Source: Clostridium peptidivorans
Lineage (GTDB): Bacteria > Bacillota > Clostridia > Clostridiales > Clostridiaceae
DNA: 64,000 nt
Reading direction: 5' to 3'
NCBI RefSeq assembly: GCF_900205925.1
Contig: NZ_OAOD01000003.1
Location: forward strand, 124,001 to 188,000
Shown here: piece by piece, positions 27,870 through 38,402 of the stretch
Numbering within the stretch: position 1 is the stretch's first letter
Layout of the letters: the number at the start of each line of letters is the position of its first letter
Translations under genes and position numbers: made by a program
Notes under the pieces: generated by a model
The model's database searches: none
What the model saw: only the letters and a program-made list of their open reading frames with translations
What the model was told of the DNA's origin: nothing

Positions 27870-28817
27870 ATGCATAATGAAGATAAAGATTGGTTAGAAG
27901 TAACCGTTATAACTAGCAGTGAAGCTATGGAAGCAGTGACTGGAATAATGTATAATACAGGAGTAAAGGGAGTTTCAATTGAGGATCCTGAAGATATAGA
28001 ATATAAGAAAAACCATCCTGGAGATTGGGATTATTTTGATGAGACACTACTCGCTGTAAAGGATGGTGTTGTAATTAAAGGATACTATAAGGATGATGAA
28101 AGTTTTGAAGAATATATATCATACATAAAAGAAAGCATAGATAATTTACATACATATGGAATAGACAAGGGAAAAGGAATAGTTACTGCAACTAAAGTAA
28201 ATGAAGCGGATTGGGAAAATAATTGGAAGAAGTATTATAAGCCTACCAAAATAGGACAGAAAATAGTGGTAAGACCTATATGGGAAGAGTATAATGCAAA
28301 TTCAGAAGAAGTAGTTATAGATTTAGATCCGGGTATGGCATTTGGTACAGGAACTCATGAAACTACCCGCATGTGCGTGAAAGCTTTAGAAAAATATGTT
28401 AAAGAGGATTCAACAGTTTTTGATATAGGAACAGGTTCGGGAATACTTGCTATTGCTGCAGCAAAACTTAAAGCTAAGAAGGTTATAGGTGTTGATTTAG
28501 ACCCTGTAGCTGTAAAATCTGCTAAAGAAAATGTAGCACTTAATAAAGTAGATAATATAGAAATACTTCATGGAAATTTAATGGATGTAGTTGATGGAAA
28601 AGCAAATATAGTAGTTGCTAATATAATAGCAGATATTATAATTTTTTTAACTGATGAGGTAAAAAGCTTTATAGAAAAAAACGGATATTTTATTTCATCC
28701 GGTATAATAAAAGATAGAAAAGAAGATGTAATGAATAAGTTAAAGACAAGTGGATTCGAAATAGTAGAAGAAAATACTGAAGGAGAATGGGTTTGTATCG
28801 TTGCAAAACTTAACTAA
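27870..28817 (+). CDS. prmA: Ribosomal protein L11 methyltransferase PrmA
   Basis: PrmA trimethylates ribosomal protein L11 using S-adenosylmethionine. The 315-residue product has an N-terminal substrate domain with DWLEVTVIT, then a class I methyltransferase domain. The motifs are [16 protein letters not shown] near residue 155, the SAM loop [15 protein letters not shown] near 185, and the catalytic-region NIIADII near 250. A GGAGGG ribosome site precedes ATG 27870. It sits in the common dnaJ-prmA-rsmE-mtaB order. Confidence 0.96.
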   Translation: MHNEDKDWLEVTVITSSEAMEAVTGIMYNTGVKGVSIEDPEDIEYKKNHPGDWDYFDETLLAVKDGVVIKGYYKDDESFEEYISYIKESIDNLHTYGIDKGKGIVTATKVNEADWENNWKKYYKPTKIGQKIVVRPIWEEYNANSEEVVIDLDPGMAFGTGTHETTRMCVKALEKYVKEDSTVFDIGTGSGILAIAAAKLKAKKVIGVDLDPVAVKSAKENVALNKVDNIEILHGNLMDVVDGKANIVVANIIADIIIFLTDEVKSFIEKNGYFISSGIIKDRKEDVMNKLKTSGFEIVEENTEGEWVCIVAKLN

Positions 28818-28829
28818 GGAGTGTTGAAT

Positions 28830-29582
28830 TTGCATAAGTTTTTTGTTCCTAAAGAAAATGTAAATGTGCATCAAGCTGTGATTGAAGGCGAAGATGTAAA
28901 GCATATATATAAAGTATTAAGGCTTGAGTCAGGAGAAGAAGTAAGTATTAATAATTGTAATGGAGAAGAGTACTTAGGTGTAATAGAGGAAGTTAATAAA
29001 AGTCAAGTAATAGTAAAGATTAAAGAAAAGCTTTCTGTAAATAACGAAGCTCCTATTAATGTTTTCTTATTCCAAGGATTGCCTAAATCCACTAAAATGG
29101 ATTTAATAGTACAGAAAAATTGTGAACTTGGGGTAAGGGAAATAACACCTATAATTACAGATAGAGTAGTTGTAAAAGGCGAAATCGGGCAATTTAAAAA
29201 GGTAGATAGATGGGTAAGAATTGCATTAGAGGCAGCAAAACAAAGTAAGAGAACTATTATTCCAGAAGTAAGAGAACCTATAGAATTTGATGAAGCATTA
29301 GCTGAGTTAAAAGATATGGACTTGGTTATAGTGCCTTATGAAAATGAAAAAGGACATGGAGTAAGAAAAGTAGTAGACAGCATAAGTAAGGGTGAAGTTA
29401 AAAATATAGGTATTGTAATAGGGCCAGAGGGTGGATTTGAGGAAAGTGAAATAGAAAAGCTAAACAATATAGGAGCTTTTATAGTAACCTTGGGACCTAG
29501 AATACTTAGAACTGAAACAGCGGGGTTTGTAGCTGCATCTTTAATTATGTATGAATTAGGAGATTTAGGAGGAAACATTTAA
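28830..29582 (+). CDS. rsmE: 16S rRNA m3U1498 methyltransferase RsmE
   Basis: RsmE methylates U1498 of 16S rRNA and is a SPOUT-fold enzyme. The 250-residue product begins MHKFFVP, has a PUA-like N-terminal domain, and shows ELGVREITPIITDRVV near 95. The C-terminal knot motifs are IGPEGGFEESEI near 195 and LGPRILRTETAG near 225. TTG 28830 is chosen because AAGGAG (28816-28821) lies eight bases upstream; GTG 28821 overlaps that site. Its stop overlaps the ATG of mtaB. Confidence 0.94.
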   Translation: MHKFFVPKENVNVHQAVIEGEDVKHIYKVLRLESGEEVSINNCNGEEYLGVIEEVNKSQVIVKIKEKLSVNNEAPINVFLFQGLPKSTKMDLIVQKNCELGVREITPIITDRVVVKGEIGQFKKVDRWVRIALEAAKQSKRTIIPEVREPIEFDEALAELKDMDLVIVPYENEKGHGVRKVVDSISKGEVKNIGIVIGPEGGFEESEIEKLNNIGAFIVTLGPRILRTETAGFVAASLIMYELGDLGGNI

Positions 29583-30883
29583 TGAGAGTTGCATTTACTA
29601 CCTTAGGTTGTAGAGTAAATCAATATGAAACAGAAGCTATGACAGAAAAATTTATAAAATCAGGATATGATTTAGTAAGCTTTGATGAGTGTGCTGACGT
29701 ATATGTTATAAACACATGTACCGTTACTAATATGGGAGATAAAAAGTCCCGTCAAATGATAAGTAGAGCTAGGAGACTCAATGAAGAAGCTGTCATAGTA
29801 GTTGCTGGATGCTATTCTCAAATTGCACCAGATAAGGTGGCTGAAATCCCAGGAGTAGATATAGTAGTAGGTACTAGGAATAAAGGAGAAGTAGCAGAAC
29901 TCGTAGGAAAGTTTTTAGAGGAAAAAAGTCAAATTGTAGAAGTGGCGGATGTTCTTAGAAATAACATGTTTGAAGAATTAAATATAGAAGAATATCAAGA
30001 TAAAACAAGAGCTTTTTTAAAGATTCAAGATGGATGTAATAGATTTTGTTCATATTGCTTAATTCCATTTGCAAGAGGAGCAGTATGCAGTAAAAATCCT
30101 GAAAAGGTAATAGAAGAAGTGCATAGACTTGCAAGTCATGGATTTAAAGAAGTTATTTTATCAGGTATACATATAGCCTGCTATGGAGATGATATTGGAG
30201 AAGGATGGAATTTAGTCAAATTATTGGAAGAAATTAATGAAGTGGATGGAATAGAAAGAGTAAGAATAGGATCTATAGACCCTCAATTTTTCACAGAAGG
30301 TATAATAGAAAGACTTTCTAAGTTAAATAAACTTTGTCCACATTTTCATTTATCTCTTCAAAGTGGATGTGATGAAACTTTAAAAAGAATGAATAGAAGA
30401 TATACTATAAAAGAGTATAAGGATATAGTTGAAGGATTAAGAAAGTCTATTGTTGATGTTTCTATAACTACAGATATAATAGTAGGATTCCCAGGAGAAA
30501 CGGAAGAAGAATTTAATAAGACTTATAAACTTTTAAAGGATATTAAGCTTTCTAAGATGCATATATTTAAGTTTAGTCCAAGAACAGGGACTAAGGCAGA
30601 GCATATGCCAGATCAAGTAGATGGAACTATAAAAGATGAAAGAAGTACTAAATTAATAGAATTAAACAAACAAAATGAAAAAGAATTTATGGAAAAGTTT
30701 GTTGGAAGAACCTTTAAAGTGCTTTATGAGCAGAACTTTAACGGAAGCGATGATTTGTATGAGGGATACACTCCAAATTATATAAAGATAGTATCAAAAT
30801 CTGGAGCTCAAATAGATGGAAAGATATTAGATACAAAAATTCTCGAAATAAAAGATGATTATAGTATTGGAAATATTATGTAG
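29582..30883 (+). CDS. mtaB: tRNA (t6A37) methylthiotransferase MtaB
   Basis: MtaB is a radical SAM enzyme that adds a methylthio group to t6A37 of ANN-decoding tRNAs. The 433-residue product starts MRVAFTTLGCRVNQYETEAM with the first UPF0004 cysteine. Further cluster cysteines are NTCTVTN and AGCYSQ. The radical SAM motif CNRFCSYCLIPFARG lies near 150, and a C-terminal TRAM domain closes the protein. The LGCRVNQ signature separates MtaB from MiaB and RimO. It overlaps rsmE by one base, so the genes are co-translated. Confidence 0.95.
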   Translation: MRVAFTTLGCRVNQYETEAMTEKFIKSGYDLVSFDECADVYVINTCTVTNMGDKKSRQMISRARRLNEEAVIVVAGCYSQIAPDKVAEIPGVDIVVGTRNKGEVAELVGKFLEEKSQIVEVADVLRNNMFEELNIEEYQDKTRAFLKIQDGCNRFCSYCLIPFARGAVCSKNPEKVIEEVHRLASHGFKEVILSGIHIACYGDDIGEGWNLVKLLEEINEVDGIERVRIGSIDPQFFTEGIIERLSKLNKLCPHFHLSLQSGCDETLKRMNRRYTIKEYKDIVEGLRKSIVDVSITTDIIVGFPGETEEEFNKTYKLLKDIKLSKMHIFKFSPRTGTKAEHMPDQVDGTIKDERSTKLIELNKQNEKEFMEKFVGRTFKVLYEQNFNGSDDLYEGYTPNYIKIVSKSGAQIDGKILDTKILEIKDDYSIGNIM

Positions 30884-30977
30884 ATTAAGATATAATAAAG
30901 GAAACATCTCAGTTTACTGAGAGGTGCCGATTTATAACGAAATTATTAATCCTATAAATCATGTAGGAGGTGAAATC

Positions 30978-31322
30978 ATGGAGAACTGTATATTTTGCAA
31001 AATTGTGAAAGGGGAAATACCTTCACAAAAGGTATATGAAGACGAGAAGGTTTTAGCATTTAAAGATATTAGCCCTGAAGCGCCAGTACATGTGATTGTA
31101 ATTCCCAAAAATCATATAGCAAGCGTAAATGAGCTTACAGAAGAAAATAGTGATATAATATCTCATATATTTATGACAGTAAAAGATATAGCACAAAAGC
31201 TTGATCTAGCTGACAAAGGATATAGAGTTGTTACTAACTGTGGAAAAGATGGAGGGCAAACAGTAGAGCATATTCACTTTCATTTATTAGGAGGAAGAAC
31301 TCTACAGTGGCCACCAGGCTAA
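30978..31322 (+). CDS. hinT: Histidine triad (HIT) protein, HinT-like
   Basis: HIT proteins hydrolyse nucleoside phosphoramidates such as aminoacyl adenylates. The 114-residue product begins MENCIFCKIVKGEIPSQKVY and ends with the HIT motif HIHFHLLGGR, with zinc-type CxxC near the N terminus. ATG 30978 has GGAGGTG upstream; a TTG at 30924 would add unlikely residues. It follows mtaB by 94 bases and precedes the rpsU promoter. Confidence 0.95.
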   Translation: MENCIFCKIVKGEIPSQKVYEDEKVLAFKDISPEAPVHVIVIPKNHIASVNELTEENSDIISHIFMTVKDIAQKLDLADKGYRVVTNCGKDGGQTVEHIHFHLLGGRTLQWPPG

Positions 31323-31349
31323 AAAGATTTCAAACATTAAATGAAATTG

Positions 31350-31379
31350 TTGACAGTATCTTAAATAGTATTATATAAT
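31350..31379 (+). promoter_or_regulatory. Sigma-A promoter of rpsU-yqeY
   Basis: TTGACA (31350-31355) and TATAAT (31374-31379) are consensus hexamers with 18-base spacing. The start would lie about 70 bases before rpsU. Confidence 0.8.
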
Positions 31380-31457
31380 AGAATATGTGCTATGCGACCC
31401 ACGAATTACCTGTTCAATTTTTTAAATTAAATTGAAATAGCGGAGGGAGGGAAATCA

Positions 31458-31634
31458 ATGTCAGAAATAAAAGTTGGAGAAAATGAATCACTAGAAAATG
31501 CATTAAGAAGATTTAAGAAAAAATGCGCTAGAGCTGGTGTTCTTTCTGAAGTAAGAAAAAGAGAACATTACGAAAAACCAAGCGTAAAAAGAAAGAAAAA
31601 ATCAGAAGCTGCTAGAAAGAGAAAGTTTAAGTAA
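31458..31634 (+). CDS. rpsU: 30S ribosomal protein S21
   Basis: The 58-residue product starts [20 protein letters not shown] and ends in a basic tail ([15 protein letters not shown]). It matches bacterial S21, a small protein near the mRNA exit of the 30S subunit. A GGAGGGAGG ribosome site precedes ATG 31458. It has its own consensus promoter and is followed 26 bases later by yqeY, the usual Firmicute pair. Confidence 0.96.
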   Translation: MSEIKVGENESLENALRRFKKKCARAGVLSEVRKREHYEKPSVKRKKKSEAARKRKFK

Positions 31635-31660
31635 TATTTCTTTTGAAAGAAGGTACTATT

Positions 31661-32107
31661 ATGGCCCTAAAAGAAAGACTACAACAGGATTGGAAAGAAG
31701 CTTTAAAGTCGGGTAACAAATTTAAAGCAAATACTATTAGTACAGCTAGAGCAGCTATACTACTAGTTGAAAAGACTGATGGAAGAATTCTTGAAGATGA
31801 TGAAATCGTCGATATTTTAGCTAAAGAAGTTAAACAAAGACGTGAGGCTATGCTTGAATTTGAAAAAGGAAATAGGCAGGATTTAGTTGATAGTGTAAAA
31901 GCAGAAATTGAAATCTTGTTAAGTTACCTTCCTCAGCAATTAACTAATGAAGAAGTAAGAATTATCATTTTACAGGTAATTGAAGAAGTTGGAGCAAATA
32001 GTATAAAAGATATGGGCAAAGTAATGGCCGTAGTTGTGCCTAAAACTAAGGGTAGAGCAGACGGGAAAGCTGTTAGTGAGATAGTAAAAGAGCTTCTAAA
32101 TAAATAG
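31661..32107 (+). CDS. YqeY/GatB-like family protein
   Basis: The 148-residue product starts MALKERLQQDWKEALKSGNK and contains ISTARAAI, AEIEILLSYLPQQL and DMGKVMAVVVPKTKGRADGK. These define the YqeY family, related to the C-terminal tRNA-binding domain of GatB. Its function is not established, though a tRNA-linked role has been proposed from that similarity. GAAGG precedes ATG 31661. It is co-transcribed with rpsU and ended by a strong terminator. Confidence 0.92.
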   Translation: MALKERLQQDWKEALKSGNKFKANTISTARAAILLVEKTDGRILEDDEIVDILAKEVKQRREAMLEFEKGNRQDLVDSVKAEIEILLSYLPQQLTNEEVRIIILQVIEEVGANSIKDMGKVMAVVVPKTKGRADGKAVSEIVKELLNK

Positions 32108-32116
32108 AATTAACAT

Positions 32117-32144
32117 AAAGGCTGAGGTAACTCAGCCTTTTTTT
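32117..32144 (+). terminator. Terminator of rpsU-yqeY
   Basis: AAAGGCTGAG (32117-32126) pairs with CTCAGCCTTT (32131-32140) around GTAA, followed by a T run. Confidence 0.95.
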
Positions 32145-32212
32145 ACATATATAAATCATAACCTTCTCTTAACATTCATAAATTAATATGAAAGTATTTT
32201 TAGGAGAAAGAT

Positions 32213-32497
32213 ATGGAGGAAAGAATAGATAAAACTAAAAATGAACTAGCTGAAAGGCTGGATTTACCAAGAGATATAGTGATGGATTTTCCTAAAATAA
32301 TAATAACAGGGGACAATGAGATAATAATAGAAAATCATAAAGGAATAGTTGTTTTCGATGAAAAGCAGGTTAAAATTAAATCAAGGGTTGGATTGGTGTG
32401 TATATATGGTAGAGATTTTGAAATCCCTTTCTTAGGTGGAAGTACTATAACACTTAAAGGGAAATTTAAATCGGTAGTGTATGAAAAAAATGAGTAA
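32213..32497 (+). CDS. yqfC: Sporulation protein YqfC
   Basis: The 94-residue product has AERLDLPRDIVMDFPKI and ends with EIPFLGGSTITLKGKFKSV, typical of YqfC, a small sporulation-associated protein of endospore formers. It lies directly upstream of yqfD, which it overlaps by 17 bases. A GGAG site precedes ATG 32213. Role in Bacillus is known only by its sporulation-sigma control and context. Confidence 0.9.
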   Translation: MEERIDKTKNELAERLDLPRDIVMDFPKIIITGDNEIIIENHKGIVVFDEKQVKIKSRVGLVCIYGRDFEIPFLGGSTITLKGKFKSVVYEKNE

Positions 32498-33632
32498 AAT
32501 AAACTTAGAAAATTATAAGAGAAGTAGCATTGAAATTGAAGCCCAATCCTTAAATATTGAAAAATTTATAAATCTGCTTTGGAAAAATAACATAGGAGTA
32601 AAAAATATAAGAAAAAAGGATTTGACAACTGTATCTTTAGAAGTCTCCTTAAAAGATTATCTCAAGGTAGACAAAATATCAAAAAAGACGCATACTAAAT
32701 TAAAGGTAATCAAAAGAAAAGGAATTGCATTTTTATTTATAAGGATAAGAAAAAGAAATGCACTGATTTTTGGTACAGTGCTTTTTATGTGTATATTGTA
32801 TTACTTATCTACTTTTATATGGAAAATAGACATAGTTACAGAGAAGAAACTTTCGCCATATGAGTTAAGAAGAGAACTTACAAGTTATGGAGTAAAAGAA
32901 GGAATTAGGAAAAAGAATTTAAATATAGGAGATATAGAAGAAAAGTTAACAAAAAACAATGACGAAATTTTGTGGGTAAGAGTTAGAGTAGAGGGATCTG
33001 TACTTAAAGTTGTAGCAGCGGAGAGAGCGACTCCTCCAATGATTGTACAAGAAACCACTCCGGGCAATTTAGTAGCTATAAAAGACGGAGAGGTAGTAAG
33101 AGTGTATACTACTTCAGGCACGGCTTTAGTAAAAAAAGGAGATGTAGTTAAAAAGGGTCAGCTTCTTGTAAAAGGGGAACAAGGAAGAGAAGGGAATATC
33201 TATGAAGTACCTGCTAAAGGCCATGTAATAGCAAGAACCTTTTATGAAGATGTAAAAAAGATACCACTTTTTGAAAAGGTAAAAGAAAGAACGGGAAATA
33301 GAGTAAAAAACATATATGTATCAATAGGAAATAAAAAGATATTTTTAAAAAAGGAAATGAATAACTTTTCAAATTATGATAAAATAATAAGTAAAAAAGG
33401 TTTTTTAATAACAGAAGAATGCTTTGAAATTCAAGAAAAAAACAAAGCTATTAATAAAAAGAAAGTAATAGATAATTATTCTAAGGAAATGATAAATAAA
33501 ATTAAAGAGTCTTTAGATAAAAATACTGAAGTAGTAGATGAAATTGTAGAAGACAAAGCAGAAAGTGATTATATAATTCTTAGAGTTCTTGTTGTAGGAG
33601 AAGAAAATATTGCATCACAAGAGAAAAAATAA
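32481..33632 (+). CDS. yqfD: Sporulation protein YqfD
   Basis: The 383-residue product has an N-terminal cytoplasmic domain, one membrane helix near residues 90-110 (ALIFGTVLFMCILYYLS) and a long extracytoplasmic part with GNLVAIKDGEVVRVYT and KKGDVVKKGQLLVKGE-like biotinyl/lipoyl-type hairpin sequence. This matches YqfD, required for efficient sporulation in Firmicutes. ATG 32481 overlaps yqfC; ATG 32490 is an in-frame alternative. Neither has a strong ribosome site, so translation is probably coupled to yqfC. Confidence 0.92.
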   Translation: MKKMSKINLENYKRSSIEIEAQSLNIEKFINLLWKNNIGVKNIRKKDLTTVSLEVSLKDYLKVDKISKKTHTKLKVIKRKGIAFLFIRIRKRNALIFGTVLFMCILYYLSTFIWKIDIVTEKKLSPYELRRELTSYGVKEGIRKKNLNIGDIEEKLTKNNDEILWVRVRVEGSVLKVVAAERATPPMIVQETTPGNLVAIKDGEVVRVYTTSGTALVKKGDVVKKGQLLVKGEQGREGNIYEVPAKGHVIARTFYEDVKKIPLFEKVKERTGNRVKNIYVSIGNKKIFLKKEMNNFSNYDKIISKKGFLITEECFEIQEKNKAINKKKVIDNYSKEMINKIKESLDKNTEVVDEIVEDKAESDYIILRVLVVGEENIASQEKK

Positions 33633-33657
33633 TTAACATTCAAAAGGATGGTAATTT

Positions 33658-35754
33658 ATGGTTAAAATTAATTGGAGAAATTTATATAAGAATAAGAATA
33701 CAAATAGAATAGCAATTTTCTTTTGTATTTTTATTTTTATATATTCTGTATTAGTAACATCTCTAGTAACACAAAAGTATAATTTAAAAGAAGGGGATAT
33801 AGCTAAAGTAGACATAAAGGCACCAAGAGAAATTATAGATGAAGTTGCAACTAAGACTAAAATACAGCAGGCACTAGAAGCAGTTCCACTTCAATATAAT
33901 AAAAATCCTGAAGTTAAAACTCAGGTATTAAGTGATATTAATGACTTACTTAATAATGTGTATACTTTGAAGGATAGTGTGTATGAAGATGGTGAAAAAG
34001 TAAATAAATTAAAGGGGACGTCTAAGATTCCGTTAGAAGAGGAGGACTATTTATCTTTAATATCCTTAAGTAAAGAACAAATTAAAATAATACAAAGTTT
34101 TTTAACGAGTATGATGTCTGAACTTTATGACAATGTCAATATAAGTGATAACAAGCAAAAAAGTAATCAAGAAGATATAAAAAAGGCTCAAGAATTTATA
34201 AATATAAAGGTGAATTCTTCAACACTTCCAAAGAAAGCGCTAAAGAATTTAGTTATATCAATTGCATATAAGGAAATTAAGCCTAATTTTTTTTATAATG
34301 AAGAAAAGACTGAAGAGCTTAAAAATGAAGCTAGGAAAAAGGCACCTGTTGTTATAAAGAAAGATCAGACAATAATTAAAGAGGGAGAGCCGGTAACAAA
34401 GATACAGTTAGATATTCTAGAGAAATTAGGGCTTTTAAATACTAAGGATAGCCATAAATTTTATGTATATTTAAGTTTAGGTGTATTCGTATTTTTAATA
34501 TTATCTTTACAGTGGTTTTATGCATATAAGTTTAAAAATGAAATATATGAAGATAATAGTAAAATTATATTAATTGGTATATTGAATTGTTTAACTGTTG
34601 CTATTGCAAGAGCGCTTAATATTCAACCATTTTTAATCCCATTTGCCTTTATACCTATGATTACTACTTTACTGGTAGGTAGAAAAGTGTCTTTAATAAT
34701 AAATGGTTTTAATTGTGTATTTATAAGTTGTGCTGTGGGATTTAATGCTGAAATTACTTTGCTAACTATAGTTAATGTAATACTTGGATCCGTAATACTT
34801 AGGAAAATGCAGCAGAGAAATGATATTTTGTATTGTTCTTTATATATAGCGGTAATAAATGTTATCTTTGCATTTTCTTTAGGATTAGTTTTAAGTGATA
34901 ATATAGCAGAAGTGGCTAGAAAGACATCCTTTACTTTAGCAGGAAGTATAATTTCTGGTGTTCTTACTATAGGATTTTTACCTTTCTTTGAAAGTACTTT
35001 TGACATAGTTACCACTATAAAGCTTTTAGAACTTTCTAATCCAAATAATCCCTTGCTTAAAAAGCTTTTGATGGAGGCTCCTGGTACTTATCATCATAGT
35101 ATTTTAGTTGGGAACTTATCAGAAGTCGCAGCTGAGGAGGTTGGAGGAAATCCAGTACTTGCAAGAGTAGCTTCTTATTACCATGATATAGGAAAGATAA
35201 AAAGGCCATATTTTTTTAAGGAAAATCAAATAGGAAATGATAATCCACATAATAAAATTTCACCAAATTTAAGTACGCTTATAATAACTTCTCATGCAAA
35301 GGATGGGGAGGAATTAGCTAAGGACTATAAGATACCTTCAGTTATTCAAGATATTATAAAGCAGCATCATGGTACAACTTTAGTAAAGTATTTTTATCTA
35401 ACTGCAAAAAATTCTAGTGAAAACCCAGATGAAGTGAATGAAGAAAATTTTAGATATATTGGGCCAAAACCTCAAACTAAAGAAGCAGCTATAATAATGC
35501 TTGCAGATAGTACTGAGGCAGCAGTTAGATCTATAAGCGAACCAACTAAAGGTAAAATAGAAGAAATGGTAAATAATATAGTTAAAGCAAGATTAAATGA
35601 AGGTCAGTTAGATGAATGTGACTTAACTTTAAAAGAAATAGAAAAGATAAAGAAAACCTTTGTAAAAGTACTGATGGGAATATACCATCAAAGGATAGAA
35701 TACCCTACAGATAAGTGGGATAATAAAAGCAACGGGAGTGATAAAAGAAAATGA
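33658..35754 (+). CDS. pgpH: Membrane HD phosphohydrolase, PgpH-like (YqfF), c-di-AMP phosphodiesterase
   Basis: PgpH hydrolyses c-di-AMP to pApA. The 698-residue product has one N-terminal membrane helix, an extracellular 7TMR-HDED domain (about 50-265), seven membrane helices (about 270-450) and a C-terminal HD domain. The HD domain has [25 protein letters not shown] and ITSHAKDG. Domain order and length match PgpH/YqfF. It lies in the conserved yqfC-yqfD-yqfF-ybeY-dgkA order, and its TGA overlaps the ATG of ybeY. Confidence 0.93.
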   Translation: MVKINWRNLYKNKNTNRIAIFFCIFIFIYSVLVTSLVTQKYNLKEGDIAKVDIKAPREIIDEVATKTKIQQALEAVPLQYNKNPEVKTQVLSDINDLLNNVYTLKDSVYEDGEKVNKLKGTSKIPLEEEDYLSLISLSKEQIKIIQSFLTSMMSELYDNVNISDNKQKSNQEDIKKAQEFINIKVNSSTLPKKALKNLVISIAYKEIKPNFFYNEEKTEELKNEARKKAPVVIKKDQTIIKEGEPVTKIQLDILEKLGLLNTKDSHKFYVYLSLGVFVFLILSLQWFYAYKFKNEIYEDNSKIILIGILNCLTVAIARALNIQPFLIPFAFIPMITTLLVGRKVSLIINGFNCVFISCAVGFNAEITLLTIVNVILGSVILRKMQQRNDILYCSLYIAVINVIFAFSLGLVLSDNIAEVARKTSFTLAGSIISGVLTIGFLPFFESTFDIVTTIKLLELSNPNNPLLKKLLMEAPGTYHHSILVGNLSEVAAEEVGGNPVLARVASYYHDIGKIKRPYFFKENQIGNDNPHNKISPNLSTLIITSHAKDGEELAKDYKIPSVIQDIIKQHHGTTLVKYFYLTAKNSSENPDEVNEENFRYIGPKPQTKEAAIIMLADSTEAAVRSISEPTKGKIEEMVNNIVKARLNEGQLDECDLTLKEIEKIKKTFVKVLMGIYHQRIEYPTDKWDNKSNGSDKRK

Positions 35755-36251
35755 TATATATAGAAAATGGTCAAGATAAAATAGAAATAAATAAGGAGTT
35801 AGAAAATACTATAGAAAGTATAATAGATTATGCGTTAAAAGAAGAGGAAGTAAATATAGATTATGAAGTAAGTGTTATTTTTGTAGACAATGAAGAAATA
35901 AAAGAAATAAACATGGAAAACAGAGGAATAGATAAAGAAACAGATGTCCTTTCCTTTCCTATGCTTGAGTACACTGAGGGAAAGGTATTTAAGGAAATGT
36001 ATAAAGGACATAAGTTTTCACCTATATATTTAGATGATGGAAAGCTGGTACTTGGAGACATAGTTCTTTCTTTAGAAAAAGCATTAGAGCAAAGTGAAGA
36101 ATACGAGCATTCTTTTTTAAGAGAAACTTGTTATTTAACAATACATTCTGTGCTTCATCTTTTAGGATATGATCATATGGAAGAAGAAGAAAAGTCAGTT
36201 ATGAGAAAGAGGGAAGAAGAAATATTAAGTAAGTTCCAATTATCAAGATAA
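35751..36251 (+). CDS. ybeY: Endoribonuclease / rRNA maturation factor YbeY
   Basis: YbeY is a zinc metalloprotein involved in 16S rRNA 3' end maturation and ribosome quality control. The 166-residue product has the motif [16 protein letters not shown] near its C terminus, giving the three zinc histidines (HxxxHxxxxxH), and ETDVLSFPM near residue 63. ATGA overlap with the upstream pgpH-like gene suggests coupled translation. Confidence 0.96.
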   Translation: MIYIENGQDKIEINKELENTIESIIDYALKEEEVNIDYEVSVIFVDNEEIKEINMENRGIDKETDVLSFPMLEYTEGKVFKEMYKGHKFSPIYLDDGKLVLGDIVLSLEKALEQSEEYEHSFLRETCYLTIHSVLHLLGYDHMEEEEKSVMRKREEEILSKFQLSR

Positions 36252-36273
36252 CATACTAAAAGTAGGTGCTTGA

Positions 36274-36975
36274 ATGAAAAGTGTAAAAAAGTTATTAGAT
36301 AGCTTTAATTATTCAATCGAAGGTATATTATATGCAGTAAGAACTCAAAGAAATATGAGAATACATATGATAGCAGCTCTTGTAGTTCTCACTATTTGCT
36401 TTTTCTATGATATAAGTAAGACAGAGCTTTTAATAATACTTTTATCAATTACCATGGTAATAACTGCGGAGCTTATAAATACTGCTATTGAGGCTTCTAT
36501 AGATGCTACAACCAATTATTATCATCCTTTAGCTAAAATTGCGAAAAATGTAGCGGCAGGAGCAGTTTTAGTTACTGCTATAAATGCGTTAGCAGTGGGA
36601 TATATTATATTTTGGAGCAAACTTGTATATATAAATTTTATGGTGATTAATAAAATTAAAAATTCTAATCCATATACTATATTCATAATTTTTATTATTG
36701 TAATTATAAGCACTTTAATTGTAAAAGCTATATTTGGGGAGGGAACTCCATTAAAGGGAGGAATGCCAAGTGGCCATAGTGCCATATCCTTTTCTATAGC
36801 TACCATGATTGCACTAATAACTGAAGATGTTGAAGCTATAATTTTAAGCTTTTTTTTAGCAATAATTGTTGCTCAAAGTAGAGTAGACTCAGAAGTTCAT
36901 TCAATTATCGAAGTTATAGTAGGAGCGGTGTTTGGAACGCTAATTACATTGTTATTATTTAGAGTTTTTGGGTAA
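36274..36975 (+). CDS. DgkA-type lipid kinase fused to a PAP2 phosphatase domain
   Basis: The N-terminal half (about residues 1-115) is a diacylglycerol/undecaprenol kinase with the three-helix membrane core and the signature ELINTAIEASID. The C-terminal half (about 125-233) is a PAP2 lipid phosphatase with KGGMPSGHSAISFS and SRVDSEVHSIIEV, carrying the catalytic histidines. The kinase probably acts on undecaprenol as in Gram-positives, and the phosphatase could remove phosphate from undecaprenyl (pyro)phosphate. Having both on one chain suggests local control of the C55 lipid carrier; this is inference. AGTAGGTG is the ribosome site. Confidence 0.9.
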   Translation: MKSVKKLLDSFNYSIEGILYAVRTQRNMRIHMIAALVVLTICFFYDISKTELLIILLSITMVITAELINTAIEASIDATTNYYHPLAKIAKNVAAGAVLVTAINALAVGYIIFWSKLVYINFMVINKIKNSNPYTIFIIFIIVIISTLIVKAIFGEGTPLKGGMPSGHSAISFSIATMIALITEDVEAIILSFFLAIIVAQSRVDSEVHSIIEVIVGAVFGTLITLLLFRVFG

Positions 36976-37084
36976 ACTAATGTTTAGATATTAAAGGGAA
37001 TTAATTTAATATTTTATCAATTAAATTGTAATCAAATAAAATGATATAATTGTGTAAGAACTAAGATTGGAAATTGGAGGGATG

Positions 37085-37495
37085 ATGAAAGTGAAAGGGG
37101 AATATAGTAAATTAATTGAAGAAGCTATAAGTGCTAGAGAGTTTGCATATGTACCTTATTCTAACTTTAAGGTGGGAGCAGCAGTTCTTATGGAAGATGG
37201 AAGTATATATTCAGGATGTAATATAGAAAATGCATCTTTTGGAGCTACTAATTGTGCAGAAAGAACAGCCATATTTAAAGCTATTTCTGAAGGTAAAAAA
37301 GAAATAAAAGCTCTAGCTGAAATTGGAGATGTAAAAACTTATACAATGCCTTGTGGAATATGCAGACAGGTAATTAGTGAATTTATTTCTGAAGATATAG
37401 ATGTAATTTTAATAAAAGATAAAAATGATTTTGTAATAAAAAAGTTTAGTGAAATATTCCCATTATCATTTTCTAAAAAAGATCTCAACAAGTGA
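37085..37495 (+). CDS. cdd: Cytidine deaminase
   Basis: Cdd deaminates cytidine and deoxycytidine in pyrimidine salvage. The product (about 136 residues) shows [14 protein letters not shown], the zinc/catalytic motif [10 protein letters not shown] with its glutamate, and [12 protein letters not shown] with the two further zinc cysteines. The start is uncertain: GGAGG (37076-37080) precedes ATG 37082, ATG 37085 and GTG 37091, and I prefer 37085 on spacing. It sits in the usual dgkA-cdd-era order. Confidence 0.94.
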   Translation: MKVKGEYSKLIEEAISAREFAYVPYSNFKVGAAVLMEDGSIYSGCNIENASFGATNCAERTAIFKAISEGKKEIKALAEIGDVKTYTMPCGICRQVISEFISEDIDVILIKDKNDFVIKKFSEIFPLSFSKKDLNK

Positions 37496-37505
37496 AGGAG
37501 GATAT

Positions 37506-38387
37506 ATGTTTAAATCAGGATTTATAACAATAATAGGAAGACCGAATGTAGGAAAGTCAACTTTACTAAATCATATAATGGAGGAAAAACTGTCTATTGT
37601 ATCTAGTAAACCACAAACTACAAGAAATAATATTCAAACTATACTTACGGATAAAGAATCACAAATAATATTTGTAGATACTCCAGGAATTCATAAACCA
37701 AGACATAAGCTTGGAGAATATATGGTAAATGTAGCTACAGATGCTTTAAAAGAAGTAGATGTAGTACTTTTCTTAACTACTCCAGAAGGGGAATTTGGAA
37801 AAGGAGATGAATATATATTAAATCAGCTTGAAGCAGCAAAGGTACCTGTATTTCTTGTAGTAAATAAAATAGATGAAAATACTCAAGAGAGGGTAGCAAA
37901 GACATTACAAATTTACTCAGAAAAATTTAAGTTTGCAGAAATCATTCCTATTTCTGCAGCTAAGGGGAAAAATGTAGACAAATTAATGGAACTTGTAAAA
38001 AACTATATTCCAGAAGGACCTATGTATTATCCAGAAGACATGATAACAGATCAACAGGAAAGATTTATAGTTGCTGAAACAATCAGAGAAAAGGCTTTAA
38101 GACTTTTATCAGAAGAAGTACCTCATGGAATAGGTGTAGATATTATAACTATGAAAAAAAAGGAAAATGGGGCATATGAAATAAATGCAGATATGCTTTG
38201 TGAAAAAGATTCACACAAAGGAATAGTAATAGGTAAAAATGGGGAAATGTTAAAAAAAATAACTCAATATGCTAGACAGGACTTAGAAACATTTTTACAA
38301 TGCAAAGTTTATTTAAAGATTTGGGTAAGAGTTAAAAAGGACTGGAGAGATAATAATATAGTATTAAGAGAATTAGGATATAAGTAG
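37506..38387 (+). CDS. era: GTPase Era
   Basis: Era is an essential GTPase for 16S rRNA processing and 30S assembly. The 293-residue product has [20 protein letters not shown] (switch I), [13 protein letters not shown] and NKID. The C-terminal KH domain carries [15 protein letters not shown] and ends near [17 protein letters not shown] 37506 follows GGAGG. It is followed after 15 bases by recO, its common partner. Confidence 0.97.
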   Translation: MFKSGFITIIGRPNVGKSTLLNHIMEEKLSIVSSKPQTTRNNIQTILTDKESQIIFVDTPGIHKPRHKLGEYMVNVATDALKEVDVVLFLTTPEGEFGKGDEYILNQLEAAKVPVFLVVNKIDENTQERVAKTLQIYSEKFKFAEIIPISAAKGKNVDKLMELVKNYIPEGPMYYPEDMITDQQERFIVAETIREKALRLLSEEVPHGIGVDIITMKKKENGAYEINADMLCEKDSHKGIVIGKNGEMLKKITQYARQDLETFLQCKVYLKIWVRVKKDWRDNNIVLRELGYK

Positions 38388-38402
38388 CAAGGAGATGATT
38401 TT

